From assembly GCF_024169655.1 (NCBI RefSeq), contig NZ_JALJWV010000001.1, positions 5,004,001 to 5,068,000 of the forward strand: a DNA stretch of 64,000 nucleotides, in the 5' to 3' direction. The notes beneath the pieces were generated by a model that had not been told where the DNA came from, did no database searches, and saw only the letters and a list, made by a program, of their open reading frames with translations. The first letter of the stretch is position 1, and every line of letters starts with the position of its first letter. Positions 8,248 through 18,006 of the stretch are shown here, one piece after another. Position numbers and translations under genes: made by a program. This stretch comes from Pseudomonas marginalis. Its GTDB lineage: Bacteria; Pseudomonadota; Gammaproteobacteria; Pseudomonadales; Pseudomonadaceae.

Positions 8248-10197
8248 ATGGGGTTTCTCAAAACAGCGCCTATGCGCTATCTGCTGTTGGTAACCGGTGC
8301 CTGGTTGGTTGTTTTCCTGCTCACCCGCGGCGTACTGCTCATTACGCACCTGGATGAAGTCGGCGGCAATCTGCTGCCGGTGTTTGGCGTGGGATTGCTT
8401 TATGACCTCGGGTTCCTGGCCTATGCCGCGCTTCCTCTGGGACTGTACCTGTTGCTATGTCCGCCCGCACTGTGGCGCCGCCGTGGCCATCGCTGGTTCC
8501 TGCAGGCGGTACTCACTGTCAGCCTGTTCGCGATGTTGTTCACTTCGGTGGCCGAATGGCTGTTCTGGGATGAGTTCGGCGTGCGCTTCAACTTTATCGC
8601 CGTCGACTACCTGGTGTACTCCAATGAAGTACTGAACAACTTGCTGGAATCCTACCCCATCGGCAAGTTGCTCAGTTTGCTGGCGATGCTGGCCATCGTG
8701 TTGAGCCTGGCGCTGCGCAAGCCATTCAATGCCGCCATGAATGCCCCCCTGCCGCCCACGCGCGACCGCCTGTTGAATGCCTTGGCACTGTTGGTCGTCG
8801 CGGGCCTGAGCCTGCAGCTGATCAGCCAGGACAGCCCGCGCGCCCAAGGTGGCAACGCCTACAAGAACGAACTGGCGAGCAATGGCCCGTATCAGTTTTT
8901 CGCCGCTTTCCGTAACAATGAGCTGGATTACTCACAGTTCTACAAGAGCCTGCCGACCGAGGTCGTGGCCAAGCAGTTGCGCGCCGAACTCAGCGAGCCC
9001 AATGCGCGCTTTATCGGCCAGGACCCGTTGGATATCCGCCGCGCCATCACCCACCCGGGCACGCTGCGCAAACCCAATATCGTGTTGGTGACCATCGAAA
9101 GTTTCAGCGCCAAATACATGGGCAGCAATGGCGACGGGCGCAACCTCACGCCGAATCTCGACGCCTTGCGTCAACAAAGCCTGTACTTCAATAACTTCTA
9201 CGCCACCGGCACCCGCACCGACCGCGGCCTGGAGGCAATCACCCTGGCAATCCCACCGACGCCGGGACGCTCTATCGTCAAACGTATTGGCCGGGAAAGC
9301 GGCTTCGCCAGCCTCGGGCAACAACTCACGGCCATCGGTTACGACAGCGTGTTTGTGTATGGCGGGCGTGGCTATTTCGACAATATGAACGCGTTCTTCA
9401 GCGGCAACGGTTATCGCGTCGTGGACCAGAGCAGCGTGCCCGAGGCGGAAATCTCGTTCAAGAACGCCTGGGGTATGGCTGACGAGGATCTGTACAAACA
9501 GACCCTGAAGCTGGCCGATGCCGACTACGCCAAACAGCAGCCGTTTTTACTGCAACTGATGACCACGTCCAACCATCGCCCCTACACCTATCCGGAAGGG
9601 CGCATCGATATCAAATCCGGCAATGGCCGCGACGGCGCGGTGAAGTACACCGACCATGCCATCGGCCAATTCCTGGAAGCGGCACGTCAGAAGCCCTGGT
9701 TCGATAACACCATCTTCGTCTTCGTCGCCGACCACACCGCCGGCAGTGCGGGCAAGGAAGACCTGCCTATTACCAACTATCAGATTCCACTGTTCATCTA
9801 TGCGCCGAAGCTGATCGACGCACGGGAATCGGCACAACTGGCCAGCCAGATCGACCTGGCGCCAACCCTGCTGGGCCTGATCAACCTGAGCTATGAATCG
9901 ACCTTCTTTGGCCGCGACCTGTTGCAGGACAACCCATTGCCCCCTCGGGTCGTGGTGGGTAATTACCAGCACCTGGGGCTGTTCGACGGCAAAGACCTGG
10001 CGATTCTCAGCCCGCGCCTGGGCCTGCGCCGCCACAACGAGGCGCTGGGTGAGAGCCAGGAACTGCGGGTCGGCAACGATGACCCGCTGATCCAGCGGGC
10101 GATCACCTACTACCAGGCCGCCAGTTATGATTTCAAACAACAACTGCTGAGCTGGAGGGCCCCTAAGGAAGAGGCCCCGGCATTGAGCACGCGCTAA
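8248..10197 (+). CDS. LTA-synthase-like membrane sulfatase / phosphoglycerol or phosphoethanolamine transferase
   Basis: The start ATG 8248 (MGFLKTAPMRYLL) follows AAGGAA by 7 nt, and longer in-frame starts lack a ribosome site. The 649-residue protein has about five membrane helices in the first 200 residues and a large periplasmic alkaline-phosphatase-fold domain. That domain shows the metal-binding IVLVTIESFSAKYMG (near residue 277), the nucleophile region GTRTDRGLEA, MTTSNHRPY and FVADHTAG. This is the architecture of LtaS/OpgB-like and EptA-like enzymes, which transfer a phospholipid head group to an envelope acceptor. In Gram-negatives the acceptor may be a glucan or lipid A. Divergent from colR and followed by a PAP2 phosphatase, so an envelope-modification unit is inferred; donor and acceptor are unknown. 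Confidence 0.82.
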   Translation: MGFLKTAPMRYLLLVTGAWLVVFLLTRGVLLITHLDEVGGNLLPVFGVGLLYDLGFLAYAALPLGLYLLLCPPALWRRRGHRWFLQAVLTVSLFAMLFTSVAEWLFWDEFGVRFNFIAVDYLVYSNEVLNNLLESYPIGKLLSLLAMLAIVLSLALRKPFNAAMNAPLPPTRDRLLNALALLVVAGLSLQLISQDSPRAQGGNAYKNELASNGPYQFFAAFRNNELDYSQFYKSLPTEVVAKQLRAELSEPNARFIGQDPLDIRRAITHPGTLRKPNIVLVTIESFSAKYMGSNGDGRNLTPNLDALRQQSLYFNNFYATGTRTDRGLEAITLAIPPTPGRSIVKRIGRESGFASLGQQLTAIGYDSVFVYGGRGYFDNMNAFFSGNGYRVVDQSSVPEAEISFKNAWGMADEDLYKQTLKLADADYAKQQPFLLQLMTTSNHRPYTYPEGRIDIKSGNGRDGAVKYTDHAIGQFLEAARQKPWFDNTIFVFVADHTAGSAGKEDLPITNYQIPLFIYAPKLIDARESAQLASQIDLAPTLLGLINLSYESTFFGRDLLQDNPLPPRVVVGNYQHLGLFDGKDLAILSPRLGLRRHNEALGESQELRVGNDDPLIQRAITYYQAASYDFKQQLLSWRAPKEEAPALSTR

Positions 10198-10204
10198 CTA
10201 AAAC

Positions 10205-10234
10205 GTCCCGTACAGCCAAGTACGGGACTTTTTT
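10205..10234 (+). terminator. Intrinsic terminator after the sulfatase gene
   Basis: A perfect 9-bp stem GTCCCGTAC / GTACGGGAC with a 6-nt loop is followed by TTTTTTA. It ends only 13 nt before the PAP2 start, so PAP2 expression depends on read-through or on a promoter inside the upstream gene. Confidence 0.88.
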
Positions 10235-10247
10235 ATCAGGGTTCACC

Positions 10248-10985
10248 ATGCAATCCACCCCTGTTGTACCGGTTTCCAAACCTCTCAATTTCTGGCTGTG
10301 CCTGGGCATACCCGCCGGCGCTGCGCTCCTGATGCTCTTGCTGGAGCTGACATCGCTGGACATGGACCTCGCCAAGCAGTTCTACAATGCAGCGGATGGC
10401 GGCTTCATCGGGCGTTACAGTTTTTTCCTCGAAGACATCCTGCATGACCGCGCCAAACAGTTGGTCATCCTGTTCTCGGTGCTGGCCATCCTGGGGTTTG
10501 CCGGCACCTTTATCCTCCAGCGGCTCAAGCCTTACCGCCGCGAACTGGGCTGCCTGGTGTTGTCCCTGGGGCTGGCCACGGCGTTCGTCTCGCCGTTGAA
10601 AACCGTCACCGCCGTGCAATGCCCGTGGAGCCTCAAGGAGTTCGGTGGCCAGGAAACCTACAGCGAACTGCTGAGCCCCCGCCCGCCCACCGATAAACCT
10701 GGGCGCTGCTGGCCCGGCGGTCATGCGGCAACCGGGTTCGCGCTGTTCGCCTGGTTCTTTGCGCTACGGGATCGGCGGCCGCGGATAGCGCGCAAAGCGT
10801 TCATCTTCGCCGTGGCGCTGGGCGGCGTCTTTTCCGTGAGCCGCATGCTGCAGGGCGCACACTTCTTTTCCCACAATGTGTGGACGGCGATTTTCTGTTG
10901 GCTGATCTGCCTGGGGCTGTACTGCCTGATACTTTATCGACCCTCGAAGGTCAGGGTGTCTGAAGTGCGCGCATTGAGTACGTAG
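10248..10985 (+). CDS. PAP2-superfamily membrane phosphatase (COG3907-like variant)
   Basis: The 245-residue protein has about six membrane helices and a variant PAP2 active site: KTVTAVQCPW (Lys118 to Pro126, with Cys125 where the common motif has Arg), PGGHA (156-160, for PSGH), and SRMLQGAHFFSHN (198-210, with His209 where the usual motif has Asp). This CPW...PGGHA...GAHFFSHN pattern defines a sub-family of membrane PAP2 enzymes often found with EptA/LtaS-like genes. They probably remove phosphate from a lipid or isoprenoid phosphate in the inner membrane. The gene follows the sulfatase after a terminator hairpin, so the two may be co-regulated only in part. The exact substrate is unknown. 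Confidence 0.83.
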   Translation: MQSTPVVPVSKPLNFWLCLGIPAGAALLMLLLELTSLDMDLAKQFYNAADGGFIGRYSFFLEDILHDRAKQLVILFSVLAILGFAGTFILQRLKPYRRELGCLVLSLGLATAFVSPLKTVTAVQCPWSLKEFGGQETYSELLSPRPPTDKPGRCWPGGHAATGFALFAWFFALRDRRPRIARKAFIFAVALGGVFSVSRMLQGAHFFSHNVWTAIFCWLICLGLYCLILYRPSKVRVSEVRALST

Positions 10986-11033
10986 ACCGGCCAGCCGCTT
11001 CAGTTACCGCCCGCCCTTTACACGCCCGCATAA

Positions 11034-11069
11034 AAAAACCCCGCCTGCATCGCTGCAGGCGGGGTTTTT
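11034..11069. terminator. Bidirectional terminator between PAP2 gene and groEL
   Basis: A 16-bp perfect stem (A5-CCCCGCCTGCA / TGCAGGCGGGG-T5) with a TCGC loop lies between the convergent genes and can stop transcription from both sides. Confidence 0.92.
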
Positions 11070-11090
11070 CAGGCGCCGGGTAAGGCTGGC

Positions 11091-12737
<1,647 letters not shown>

Positions 12738-12787
12738 GATCGATATTCCTTAAATACTTTGTAGTAACGGGAAAATGGGCGGGGAAA

Positions 12788-13084
12788 TCAGCCTTCCAGT
12801 ACAGCGAGAATCTCGTTCTCAGCCATGACCAGCAGGTCTTCGCCGTCGACTTTCACAGTGTTGCTGCCGGAGTAAGGACCGAATACAACCTTGTCACCGA
12901 CTTTAACGGCCAGCGCACGTACTTCACCGTTTTCCAGAGTCTTGCCTGGGCCTGCAGCGACGATCACACCGTGGTTGGCTTTTTCAGCAGCCGAACCTGG
13001 CAGAACGATACCGCCAGCGGTTTTCTTTTCTTCTTCGCTGCGACGGATAACGACGCGGTCGTGCAGAGGACGAAGCTTGCTCAT
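12788..13084 (-). CDS. groES: Co-chaperonin GroES
   Basis: The 98-residue protein (MSKLRPLHDRVVIRRSEEEKKTAGGIVLP) is the lid of the GroEL cage; the mobile loop EEEKKTAGGIVLPG is present. It is first in the operon and has an AGGAGA ribosome site before ATG 13084. A heat-shock-type promoter candidate lies about 140 bp upstream. Confidence 0.99.
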   Translation of the reverse strand: MSKLRPLHDRVVIRRSEEEKKTAGGIVLPGSAAEKANHGVIVAAGPGKTLENGEVRALAVKVGDKVVFGPYSGSNTVKVDGEDLLVMAENEILAVLEG

Positions 13085-13223
13085 TGTCGATCTCTCCTAA
13101 TTGTGTTTTTCATCGGCCGGTGTCAGTACCGGCAGGTTTAATCCGGCGGTGCCGGTCGCGGTTCGCAGGGCGAAACGCGGAAGTCTGTCTGGTGTTGCCA
13201 CCAGAAACCTTGCGGTGACCGTT

Positions 13224-13253
13224 ACATAAGGGCGCATAAGCATATTACAAGGG
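13224..13253 (-). promoter_or_regulatory. Candidate sigma-32 promoter of groESL
   Basis: On the minus strand CCTTGTAA and CCCTTATGT are separated by 12 nt, resembling the RpoH elements CTTGAAA and CCCCATNT. Position upstream of groES agrees with known heat-shock control of this operon. The match is partial. Confidence 0.5.
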
Positions 13254-13296
13254 GCCGGGGATGAATTTTTTTGCGTCTGCCAGCCCATAAAAACAA

Positions 13297-13318
13297 CACG
13301 GCACCCGAAGGTGCCGTG
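13297..13318 (-). terminator. Intrinsic terminator of fxsA
   Basis: A perfect 9-bp stem CACGGCACC / GGTGCCGTG with a tetraloop CGAA is followed on the minus strand by TTGTTTTTAT. Confidence 0.85.
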
Positions 13319-13330
13319 CCAGTGAAGCAG

Positions 13331-13807
13331 TTATTTACTGTCGCGATGCTCGAACTCACCTTCGATCACATCACCTTCGCGTCCCAACGGCTGGCGCGGA
13401 GCCGGGCCGCCACGGGGTTGCAGGTCGTCGGCGAACGCGCGCTGGCGAATCGCAGCCTCTTCGGCACGCTGGCGCATTTTGCCCGCCAGCAGCTTGCGGG
13501 TGAAGGGCAGCAACATGACCAGGCCGAGCACATCGCTGATAAAGCCTGGCAGGATCAACAGGCCTCCGGCCAGGGCCATCATCAGGCCTTCGAGCATGGT
13601 TTGTGCCGGCAATTCACCGCGATTCAGGCTTTCACGGGCACGCAACGCCGTGGCCAGACCGGCGACGCGCAGCACCAGAACGCCGAGCATCGAGCCGAGA
13701 ATGATCAGCAGCAGCGCCGGGAAAAACCCGATCGCACCACTGACTTTTACGAATACGAACAGCTCCAACACCGGGAACAGCAGAAAGAGCAATAAAAAAG
13801 GGCGCAT
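13331..13807 (-). CDS. fxsA: FxsA family membrane protein
   Basis: The 158-residue protein starts at ATG 13807 (MRPFLLLFLLFPVLELFVF). It has three to four hydrophobic segments in the first 110 residues, with the family's ALLLIILGSMLGVLVLR and GGLLILPGFISDVLGL segments, and a hydrophilic tail of about 45 residues. FxsA is an inner-membrane protein known in E. coli as a suppressor of phage T7 F exclusion; its normal role is unclear. Its place just upstream of groESL is conserved in Pseudomonas. A TTG one codon earlier is an unlikely start. Confidence 0.93.
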   Translation of the reverse strand: MRPFLLLFLLFPVLELFVFVKVSGAIGFFPALLLIILGSMLGVLVLRVAGLATALRARESLNRGELPAQTMLEGLMMALAGGLLILPGFISDVLGLVMLLPFTRKLLAGKMRQRAEEAAIRQRAFADDLQPRGGPAPRQPLGREGDVIEGEFEHRDSK

Positions 13808-13874
13808 CAAATGGTTTCCTCAACGCAAGATTGCCTTGCCAGTCCACCTTAGATGACGTCGCCATTTCGTGAAT

Positions 13875-14606
13875 TCAAGCTTCAGCGGCGCTTTTTTTCG
13901 GCCAGACCGCAGCATGAGCCAATGAAACCAGGGCCTCGCGCACTTGTGTCGGCGTGTTGCAAGATTCAGCGAACGGCAACCAGTGCAGCGCATGGCCGAT
14001 GCGCAGGTGCATGCCTTCGCTGTCGATCCCGGCCAATTGCGCCGGTTCGTGGGTGGGCAAGCCGGCCAACTCGACGTAATGGGCGATGGCCTTGGAGTGG
14101 TCGGCGTTCATGTGCTCGACCATGCTGCGCTCGGCCGGGCCGGCGAACGGGTTGCCCAGGGTCAACCGGTCAAGCCAGTGAATCGCGCCAAAGCCGCCGA
14201 TATAGCGGTGACGTACCGGCTTGAGCACCCAGAAGTCGAAATCGTGGGCCTTGTGATAGTTGGCCGATTCAGGGAAGTAGCGGTAATAGCGCTCGGCAGC
14301 CGCGTCAATCGCAGCAGCGTCCTGCAATTGCTCGGCTTCGGCCAGGTAAGTCAAGCGCCCGACCGCCTGCACGTCATCCGCTTCACGCTCGCCGACCAGC
14401 AACGAACACTTGGGGTCTTTCTGCAGGTTATGGGTGTGTTGGGCAATCCGGCTGATCAGGATCAGCGGCCGGCCCTGCTCGTCCAGACAGTACGGCACGA
14501 CCGAACCAAAGGGAAAGCCGGGCATGGCTTTGGACAATGTGGAGAGAGCCCCACGGTATTCCTTGAGCAACAGCTCTCGGGCGTTTTTGGCAACGTGCGC
14601 GCTCAA
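13875..14606 (-). CDS. HugZ-family haem-binding / pyridoxamine-oxidase-like protein
   Basis: The 243-residue protein starts at TTG 14606, chosen because GAGGAG lies 7 nt upstream and no ATG occurs before residue 28. Residues 1-150 form a PNPOx-like split barrel (PFGSVVPYCLDEQGRPLILISRIAQHTHNL), and residues 160-235 form a DUF2470 domain (MVEHMNADHSKAIAHYVEL). This order is that of the HugZ/HutZ family, members of which bind or degrade haem, but many homologues have only an FMN-binding barrel. Haem use is therefore not certain here. It sits alone between fxsA and the DUF481 gene on the same strand. Confidence 0.82.
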   Translation of the reverse strand: MSAHVAKNARELLLKEYRGALSTLSKAMPGFPFGSVVPYCLDEQGRPLILISRIAQHTHNLQKDPKCSLLVGEREADDVQAVGRLTYLAEAEQLQDAAAIDAAAERYYRYFPESANYHKAHDFDFWVLKPVRHRYIGGFGAIHWLDRLTLGNPFAGPAERSMVEHMNADHSKAIAHYVELAGLPTHEPAQLAGIDSEGMHLRIGHALHWLPFAESCNTPTQVREALVSLAHAAVWPKKSAAEA

Positions 14607-14707
14607 CGTATGACTCCTCGGGAATTCAGTCGCCCATGGCGTATGGGAATGGATCTCAAGCCAAGGTAATCAATAACCGCGCAGGTTGCCAGCGGGCTTG
14701 AGGCCGA

Positions 14708-15715
14708 TTACCAGGCCACGCCAAACCCTGCGGTGTAGCGGGTCTTGCTCAAGCTGCTTTCCGAGTCGCCACTGATCACGTCACGCTCGGCCTTGAGATT
14801 GAGCGACGCCCACTCGGTGACCTTGTAGCGCAGGCCCATTTCCGCATCCAGGGCGTATTCGGCCGGCCCGCCGATAGGTTTGCCCAATTCGCCGGAGGTG
14901 AAGAACTCAACCGTCTTGCCGATCAGGTAGCGGTTGTAGTCCCACTTCATGGCCAAGGAATAGAAGTTGTCCTTGCCGCCGTCGGAATATTCGTAATCGG
15001 TGCGGTTGACCAGCGAGCCCAGGGAGAATGCGCCGAGTTCATCGTCCCAGAACTGGTAGCCCGGGCCGGTGCCGACCGTGCGCTGGCGCGACAGGTCTTC
15101 CACCTTGTCGCGCTTGTAGGTCAGGCGACCCTGCCAGAACCAGTGCTCGGTGATGAAACGGTCGAGGTCATATTCCAGGGCCCAGTTGTCGGTGGTGGTG
15201 ACGTCGTCCTGGAATTCGCGGTTGTACTCGCCCTGCCCGGTGTGGCGCCATTGGCCATGGCGGGCGGAGGTCTTGAAGTCGATGTCGTAGTCGTTGGTGT
15301 CTTTCTCGGCGCGTTTGTAGTCCAGCGCCATGTCGACGTTGCCTTTCCACACCAGGTCTTCGATCACCGGTTTGGGCTTGATGATCTGCTGGATGCTGGC
15401 CAATTCCACCGTCTTGGGCGCCTCGCCATTGGCCAGCACCACTTTGCCATCGTCCGCCGCCTGCAAGGATTTGGCTTTCTCTCCGGTGTAGGCATCCTGC
15501 TTGACCAGTAATTCCTGATCACTCTCCAGGGTTTTCACCTGTTTCCAGTCCACCGGGATAGCCCCAGCGTAGTCGGTCTGGATCAGCAGCTTGCCACCGT
15601 CGAAGACCTTGATCTTGCCGGTCAGACGGTCGCCGTTCTTTAACCAGACCGTATCGGCAAGCAAGGGGGTGGAGGCGCTGAAAACAGCAAGGCACAGCAA
15701 GGTTCTGGACAACAT
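14708..15715 (-). CDS. DUF481 outer-membrane beta-barrel protein
   Basis: The 335-residue protein has a signal peptide (MLSRTLLCLAVFSASTPLLA / DTVW) and an N-terminal periplasmic domain of about 100 residues, starting WLKNGDRLTGKIKVFDGGKLLIQTDYAG. A DUF481 barrel follows, rich in alternating aromatic strands and ending in the outer-membrane signature FGVAW. DUF481 proteins are thought to be salt-stress-linked outer-membrane proteins; the ligand is not known. The start at ATG 15715 is the only one that keeps the signal peptide. It is transcribed alone, divergent from the alkyltransferase-like gene. Confidence 0.87.
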   Translation of the reverse strand: MLSRTLLCLAVFSASTPLLADTVWLKNGDRLTGKIKVFDGGKLLIQTDYAGAIPVDWKQVKTLESDQELLVKQDAYTGEKAKSLQAADDGKVVLANGEAPKTVELASIQQIIKPKPVIEDLVWKGNVDMALDYKRAEKDTNDYDIDFKTSARHGQWRHTGQGEYNREFQDDVTTTDNWALEYDLDRFITEHWFWQGRLTYKRDKVEDLSRQRTVGTGPGYQFWDDELGAFSLGSLVNRTDYEYSDGGKDNFYSLAMKWDYNRYLIGKTVEFFTSGELGKPIGGPAEYALDAEMGLRYKVTEWASLNLKAERDVISGDSESSLSKTRYTAGFGVAW

Positions 15716-15868
15716 AAGCAGATAGGGGGCTCAGGGTTGGCGAAAAAGAGGCGTTATCGTGTTAGATAGCTAGGACTGACTCAAGGAATTGTGTTGAGTT
15801 CAGTTCTCATCTGCATATTTACAGACGTTTCTTACAAACAACCGACGCTCTGAACGGATATCCCCACC

Positions 15869-16222
15869 GTGAAACAACCCGCCGAAGCCCCGCAAAGCCC
15901 TGCCGAGATGCGCCGCACCGCGCTGTACCTGACGCTGGCGCAAGTCCCCAAAGGCTGCGTAGTGAGTTACGGCGAACTGGCGCACCTCGCGGGGCTTGGG
16001 CGCGCGGCGCGCTGGGTCGGGCGCACGCTGAGCCAACTGCCCGAAGACACGCGCTTGCCCTGGCACCGCGTGCTGGGTGCCGGTGGTCGGATAAGCCTGC
16101 CGGTGGGCAGCGCCTCAGGCGACGAACAACGTGCGCGTTTACGCAGCGAAGGTGTCGTTATCCTGAACAACCGCGTGGATATTCAGCGCCATGGCTGGCG
16201 CCCGGTAGAGCACAGCGGTTAG
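15869..16222 (+). CDS. Alkyltransferase-like protein (ATL, MGMT family with PWHR)
   Basis: This 117-residue protein matches the DNA-binding domain of O6-alkylguanine-DNA alkyltransferase, but the acceptor motif PCHR is PWHR (Trp65). That change defines ATL proteins, which bind O6-alkylguanine and flag it for nucleotide excision repair instead of repairing it. The helix-turn-helix segment VVSYGELAHLAGLGRAARWVGRTL is intact. The start is a GTG at 15869; an ATG at 15908 is a shorter alternative, as no strong ribosome site is visible. It lies 43 bp before ampG. Confidence 0.9.
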   Translation: MKQPAEAPQSPAEMRRTALYLTLAQVPKGCVVSYGELAHLAGLGRAARWVGRTLSQLPEDTRLPWHRVLGAGGRISLPVGSASGDEQRARLRSEGVVILNNRVDIQRHGWRPVEHSG

Positions 16223-16265
16223 AGTGCGCGCTTTGTTTCCGTGAATCTGAGGCAGACTCCAGCCC

Positions 16266-17798
16266 ATGCCCCGTAAAACCTGGCGCGCCGCGCTCGCCGC
16301 CTATGCCAGCCCCTCGACGTTAGTGCTGTTGTTGCTCGGTTTTGCCGCCGGCTTGCCTTACATGTTGGTGTTCTCGACGCTTTCGGTCTGGTTGCGTGAG
16401 GCCGGTGTGGCCCGCGAGACCATCGGCTATGCGAGCCTGATCGGTTTGGCGTATGCCTTCAAATGGGTGTGGTCGCCACTGCTCGACCAGTGGCGCTTGC
16501 CGCTGCTCGGCAAACTCGGACGTCGTCGCTCCTGGCTGGTACTGGCCCAATCGCTGGTGATCCTCGGATTGATCGGCATGGGGTTCTGCGACCCGCAAAA
16601 ACACTTGTCCTGGCTGATCGCTATCGCGGTGATCGTCGCCTTCGCTTCGGCTACCCAGGATATTGCGGTTGATGCCTATCGCCTGGAAATCGCCGATGAC
16701 AGCCGCCAGGCTGCCCTGGCCGCCAGCTACATGTCCGGCTATCGCATCGCCGCCCTGCTGGCCACGGCCGGCGCGCTGTTTTTTGCCGAAGGTTTTGGCT
16801 CTACCGGTTTCAACTATAAACACTCGGCGTGGACCGGCACCTATGTGCTGTTCGGCGCACTGATGATTCCGGCGTTGCTGACCACCCTGTTTATGCGCGA
16901 GCCCAATGTGCCACTGCGGACCCAGTTGCAGGCGGGGCGCTACAGCTTCATGCACCAATTGATGTCGGTGTTTGTACTGATTGTGCTGTTGGTGTCGGTG
17001 CCGGCGATGTTCACCCAGTTGTACAACACCGATTTCGCCAGCGTGCTGTTCCACGGCGTAAGCCTGTGGGAACTGTTGATGGAAGACCGCGCCTTCCTGC
17101 GTGCCATCCTCTATATCACCCTGACGGCATTGTGCCTGTCGGCCATGGGCCGCCGAGGCTTGGCGCCGGTGCTGACGCCGGTCAACGACTTCATTCTGCG
17201 CTACCGCTGGCAGGCGCTGCTGCTGCTCGGGCTGATCGCCACCTATCGCATGTCCGATACGGTGATGGGCGTGATGGCCAACGTGTTCTATATCGACCAG
17301 GGCTTTACCAAGGACCAGATCGCCGGGGTCAGCAAGATATTCGGCCTGATCATGACGCTGCTCGGCGCCGGCATGGGTGGCCTGTTGATTGTGCGCTTCG
17401 GCATCCTCCCGATCCTGCTCATCGGCGGCATCGCCTCGGCCGGCACCAACCTGCTGTTCGTGGTGCTCGCCGACATGGGCCCGGACCTGCAGATGCTGAT
17501 CTTCACCATCTCCATGGATAACTTCAGCTCAGGCCTCGCCACCTCGGCGTTTGTCGCCTACCTGTCGAGCCTGACCAACCTCAAGTTCTCCGCCACCCAA
17601 TACGCCTTGCTCAGCTCGATCATGCTGTTGCTGCCGCGCCTGATCGGCGGGTATTCGGGGGTGATGGTGGAGAAGTTCGGCTATCACAACTTCTTCCTGA
17701 TCACCTGCATGCTGGGCGTGCCGACGTTGCTGCTGATTGCACTGCATTGGTTCCAGGAAAACCGGCGGATTCGCTTGAACCCGCCGGCAGAAGACTGA
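16266..17798 (+). CDS. ampG: AmpG muropeptide permease (MFS)
   Basis: The 510-residue integral membrane protein has 12 to 14 hydrophobic segments and the AmpG hallmarks: GFAAGLPYMLVFSTLSVWLREAGV near the start, FKWVWSPLLDQWRLPLLGKLGRRRSW, and ATQDIAVDAYRLEI. AmpG imports GlcNAc-anhydroMurNAc peptides for cell-wall recycling, and in Pseudomonas it is needed for ampC beta-lactamase induction. It lies directly after the ATL gene and before a REP pair. Recycled GlcNAc feeds the same pool as the nag genes far downstream, though the two are not linked in transcription. Confidence 0.93.
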   Translation: MPRKTWRAALAAYASPSTLVLLLLGFAAGLPYMLVFSTLSVWLREAGVARETIGYASLIGLAYAFKWVWSPLLDQWRLPLLGKLGRRRSWLVLAQSLVILGLIGMGFCDPQKHLSWLIAIAVIVAFASATQDIAVDAYRLEIADDSRQAALAASYMSGYRIAALLATAGALFFAEGFGSTGFNYKHSAWTGTYVLFGALMIPALLTTLFMREPNVPLRTQLQAGRYSFMHQLMSVFVLIVLLVSVPAMFTQLYNTDFASVLFHGVSLWELLMEDRAFLRAILYITLTALCLSAMGRRGLAPVLTPVNDFILRYRWQALLLLGLIATYRMSDTVMGVMANVFYIDQGFTKDQIAGVSKIFGLIMTLLGAGMGGLLIVRFGILPILLIGGIASAGTNLLFVVLADMGPDLQMLIFTISMDNFSSGLATSAFVAYLSSLTNLKFSATQYALLSSIMLLLPRLIGGYSGVMVEKFGYHNFFLITCMLGVPTLLLIALHWFQENRRIRLNPPAED

Positions 17799-17810
17799 CA
17801 GAGCCTGCCC

Positions 17811-17915
17811 TTGTAGCTGTAGCGAGCTTGCCCGCGAAGAAGTCACAGACACCGCGTTTATCCCGGTTTCCCGCGTCATCGTTGACGATCTTCGCGAGCA
17901 AGCTCGCTCCTACAA
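17811..17915. repeat. REPIN: inverted pair of REP sequences
   Basis: Two REP copies face each other: TAGCGAGCTTGCCCGCGAAG on the left and its near-reverse complement ending in CTCGCTCCTACAA on the right, with about 50 bp between. This type differs from the GTGGGAGGGGGCTTGCC type seen elsewhere in the window. Such pairs are moved by RAYT transposases in Pseudomonas; none is encoded here. Confidence 0.85.
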
Positions 17916-18006
17916 ACAGCTCTGCGTCCTGATGCCTGTACGGCGGCAGTTTGCGCCCGTACAATCCCAAGTCACTTCAAGTCCAAGCAACCGACAACGG
18001 CCTACC

